Under the pieces are notes generated by a model. The model saw only the letters and a program-made list of their open reading frames with translations. It was not told the DNA's origin and searched no databases. Shown piece after piece: positions 57,409 to 59,402 of a stretch of 59,402 nucleotides of DNA. The stretch spans positions 1 to 59,402 of the forward strand of contig USRX01000010.1 in assembly GCA_900557275.1 (NCBI GenBank), written 5' to 3'. The stretch comes from an uncultured Roseburia sp. GTDB lineage: Bacteria; Bacillota_A; Clostridia; Lachnospirales; Lachnospiraceae. Both the position numbers and the translations under genes were made by a program. The first letter of the stretch is position 1, and each line of letters starts with the position of its first letter.

Positions 57409-57906
57409 TCAGCATTCTGTCAGATGCTCTAATAATTCATCATAAACAAATTCCACGGCTGCCTGACGCACATTGTTCCGTCCAAGCTCGCCAAACTGTT
57501 TTGTTCTGGTCCATACGTTTCCATTTACAGAAAAGCCAAAGCAGACCATGCCTACCGGTTTTCCCGGCGTTGCCCCGGAAGGTCCTGCAATTCCTGAAAT
57601 TCCTACGCCCACTTCACTGCCTGCTGCTGCAGCCATTCCTTTTGCCATGGCACCTGCCACTTCCTCGCTGACAACACCATGCGCTTCGATCAGTTCCGGC
57701 TCCACATGAAGGTATTTGATCTTTGCCTCATTGGCATAGGTCACAATGGATTCATTGATCACAGAAGAAGCGGATGCCACATTGATCAGTCTTGCTGCCG
57801 CCATTCCTCCCGTGCAGGATTCCGCAAAAGCAATATGATATCCTTTTTTCATTAAAACTGCAACCAGTTTTTCTTCTTTTGACATTTCTTTTTTATCTGA
57901 TCCCAT
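57409..57906 (-). CDS. pncC: CinA C-terminal domain protein / nicotinamide-nucleotide amidase
   Basis: A 165-residue protein of the CinA C-terminal family; PncC members hydrolyse nicotinamide mononucleotide to the acid form for NAD recycling. Motifs: catalytic Ser in AFAESCTGGMAAARL, then SVINESIVTYANEAKIKYL, GISGIAGPSGATPGKPVG and KQFGELGRNNVRQAAVEF. The N-terminal COG1058 domain of full CinA is absent. A GGGAG site precedes the ATG at 57906. It lies between the DUF512 gene and the small alarmone synthetase; a terminator separates it from the latter. Confidence 0.94.
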   Translation of the reverse strand: MGSDKKEMSKEEKLVAVLMKKGYHIAFAESCTGGMAAARLINVASASSVINESIVTYANEAKIKYLHVEPELIEAHGVVSEEVAGAMAKGMAAAAGSEVGVGISGIAGPSGATPGKPVGMVCFGFSVNGNVWTRTKQFGELGRNNVRQAAVEFVYDELLEHLTEC

Positions 57907-58035
57907 TGTTTTCTCCCTGACTGACGTTCTTTTTTCTGCAAATAAAAAGACTTTTGTAGTAAGTCAATCGTATCCCTTATTTTATACAACTGTGCCTATT
58001 ATACCGTTTCTGCCTGACAGTGTCAACGAAGCGTC

Positions 58036-58073
58036 AAAAACGGGAGCGTTCCTGTGAAACCACTCCCGTTTTT
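58036..58073. terminator. Terminator downstream of the small alarmone synthetase
   Basis: AAAAACGGGAG and CTCCCGTTTTT form an 11-bp stem with a 16-nt loop and T-runs on both strands. It lies about 60 nt after the alarmone-synthetase stop. Confidence 0.93.
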
Positions 58074-58135
58074 ATTCTGTCCTGTTATTTTTACATCATT
58101 CTGGCACAGAATCTGCATGTAATATTCCTCTGATC

Positions 58136-58858
58136 TCAGGATTGCAAGTGCATCTCTTCTGCCAGTTTCTGCATCTGATAGTCTGCATCCGCCATGATGT
58201 CTGCACATTTTTTCAATCGTTCATTCATCTCCGGTGTCATTGGCTTATCCTTTTTATAGCGCAGCTGATGTTCCGTACTTGCCCAGAAATTCATGGCGAT
58301 AGTACGAAGCTGTATCTCTATCGGAACCTGACGCATGCCGTCTGAGAAAAATACGCTGATCTTTACGATCATATGAAGGCTTCGATACCCGTTGTCTTTC
58401 GGTTCCCGGATATAATCTTTAACCCTTACCAACTCCACGTCTGTCTGACTCAGCAGCATACGGGCAATCTGATATACATCGGTAATAAACGGACAGATGA
58501 CACGGATTCCTGCAATATCAAAAATATTATTCGTCATACTGCTCAGCGTCATAGGCAGACCTTTTCGTTCCAGCTTATTGATAACGCTTTCCTGGGATTT
58601 GATCCTGCTTTTGATATTCTCAATGGGATTGCGGTCGTTGCTCTGTTCAAACTCCCGATTCAGGATCTGCAGTTTCGTCGTCATCTGACGGATGCCTGCC
58701 TCATAAAACAACATCAACTGATTGTACTGTTTATTCATATCCAGATAATCCAAGGCCTGTGGCAATGCTGCTCCCGTATTTTCTGTTTCCACATTTTTAT
58801 TATCTTCTGCCGGATTTCTACTGTCCTCTTCCTCCGGATTATGTAATTGATTGTCCAC
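58136..58858 (-). CDS. Small alarmone synthetase (GTP pyrophosphokinase, RelQ/YjbM-like)
   Basis: Makes (p)ppGpp by transferring pyrophosphate from ATP to GDP/GTP. The 240-residue protein has the synthetase fold without hydrolase or TGS/ACT domains: DIAGIRVIC near 115, KDYIREPKDNGYRSLHM near 150, and VPIEIQLRTIAMNFWASTEH near 177, which includes the catalytic Glu. The start is probably the GTG at 58858, seven bases after GGAG; an in-frame TTG two codons earlier is too near the site. The first ~35 residues are acidic and poorly conserved. It may set basal alarmone level; the full Rel is elsewhere. Confidence 0.92.
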   Translation of the reverse strand: MDNQLHNPEEEDSRNPAEDNKNVETENTGAALPQALDYLDMNKQYNQLMLFYEAGIRQMTTKLQILNREFEQSNDRNPIENIKSRIKSQESVINKLERKGLPMTLSSMTNNIFDIAGIRVICPFITDVYQIARMLLSQTDVELVRVKDYIREPKDNGYRSLHMIVKISVFFSDGMRQVPIEIQLRTIAMNFWASTEHQLRYKKDKPMTPEMNERLKKCADIMADADYQMQKLAEEMHLQS

Positions 58859-59020
58859 GTTCAAACTCCTGTTTTTCTAAGCTTTGCACTCATTGTAACA
58901 TATGTTTCTGTTTTTTCTATGGACAATTTCTAAAAATTGTATGAACTATGACGTTTGTTTGAGTCTGATCTGTACAGATTATCTTTCCTTAACGATTATT
59001 TTCCAACAAAACTTAACTAT

Positions 59021-59060
59021 AAAAAAATTCCCGACACGGCATACACCGCATCGGGAATCT
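59021..59060 (-). terminator. nifJ terminator
   Basis: ATTCCCGA and TCGGGAAT stem with inner GCGG/GCCG pairing, followed by TTTTTTT on the minus strand, about 20 nt after the nifJ stop. Confidence 0.94.
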
Positions 59061-59076
59061 TGTTTAAAAAACAATC

Positions 59077-59402
59077 TTATTTGTCCTCATCTGCTCCATA
59101 AAGAGTGATCAGTTTATTCAGATATTTATATCTTTCTTTTGCGAATTTCTCAGACTGATCGAAGAGTTTCTCTGCTCTTTCCGGATTGAATCTAGCCAGA
59201 GCGTTGTAACGAACCTCGCCATTCAGGAACTCTTTGTAATCGCCTGTCGGAGCTTTGCTGTCAAGGCTGAATGCTGCTTTTCCTTCCTCTGCAAGAGTCG
59301 GGTTGTAACGGAAGTTATGCCAGTATCCTGCTGCTACAGCTTCTTTCTCCTCTGTCTGAGCTTTGCTCATACCTTTCTTGATACCATGGTTGATACATGG
59401 AG
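59077..59402 (-). CDS. nifJ: Pyruvate:ferredoxin (flavodoxin) oxidoreductase, C-terminal part
   Basis: Partial gene: only the last ~108 codons are in the window, and it continues upstream beyond 59402. The frame reads PCINHGIKKGMSKAQTEEKE, then AVAAGYWHNFRYNP and LFDQSEKFAKERYKYLNKLI. This is the characteristic C-terminal domain of NifJ, which oxidises pyruvate to acetyl-CoA and reduces ferredoxin or flavodoxin, a central step in anaerobic fermentation. The reading frame from the window edge to TAA at 59077 is unbroken. A strong terminator follows. Confidence 0.93.
   Translation of the reverse strand, partial: PCINHGIKKGMSKAQTEEKEAVAAGYWHNFRYNPTLAEEGKAAFSLDSKAPTGDYKEFLNGEVRYNALARFNPERAEKLFDQSEKFAKERYKYLNKLITLYGADEDK

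Overview
The window is a contiguous piece of a low-to-mid GC Firmicutes chromosome, most likely a gut Lachnospiraceae (Clostridium cluster XIVa; Dorea, Blautia or Ruminococcus-like). The grounds are strict AGGAGG ribosome binding sites, a perfect CIRCE/HrcA operator before groES-groEL, an ATP-dependent orphan MsmK-type sugar ATPase, a DUF4364 protein, a CBS-containing Mn-dependent pyrophosphatase, a K+-dependent Na+-type membrane pyrophosphatase and a terminal pyruvate:ferredoxin oxidoreductase. The family assignment is inference. Nearly all genes lie on the minus strand; only malic enzyme, a YhcC-type radical SAM protein and a DUF4364 gene lie on the plus strand.

Layout, low to high coordinate (genes minus unless stated). 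0-10 kb: groEL and groES with CIRCE, a Cof-type HAD phosphatase, then glutamate synthase gltB-gltD with its own promoter. 10-16 kb: a HAD phosphatase and a folate cluster (folC, a Cys-rich HD protein, folP, a folB-folK fusion), headed by a tandemly duplicated promoter, then a LysR regulator. 16-19 kb: a SufE-like protein and an unusual pair, a fucose-isomerase-like protein abutting a 143-residue protein of unknown function. 19-28 kb: Na+-pyrophosphatase, a ParC/ParE-type topoisomerase pair and an NhaC antiporter. 27-32 kb: response regulator, histidine kinase, hisH, hisF and ung in one direction. 32-36 kb: a small accessory patch just downstream of ssrA with a HipA-like kinase, a truncated RelB/DinJ antitoxin remnant, a coiled-coil protein under a palindrome and a metallo-beta-lactamase. 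36-43 kb: ssrA (tmRNA), smpB, a decayed NCS2 permease, rnr, a six-unit tandem repeat, secG and rho. 43-46 kb (plus): malic enzyme, yhcC-like, DUF4364. 46-52 kb: flavin reductase, CBS-pyrophosphatase, a coiled-coil membrane protein, a PucR-type regulator and msmK. 52-59 kb: dut, gpsA, plsY, der, a DUF512 radical SAM protein, pncC (cinA C-terminal type), a small alarmone synthetase and the 3' end of nifJ.

Nitrogen assimilation (gltBD), folate and histidine synthesis, pyrophosphate handling (one membrane and one soluble enzyme), trans-translation (ssrA-smpB-rnr) and phospholipid synthesis (gpsA-plsY) are the recognisable themes. No CRISPR array, complete prophage, rRNA or tRNA was seen. The least explained parts are the Cys-rich HD protein of the folate cluster, the isomerase-like/unknown pair, the patch downstream of ssrA, and a striking number of short tandem duplications in intergenic DNA, the largest being the ~41-bp repeat between secG and rnr.
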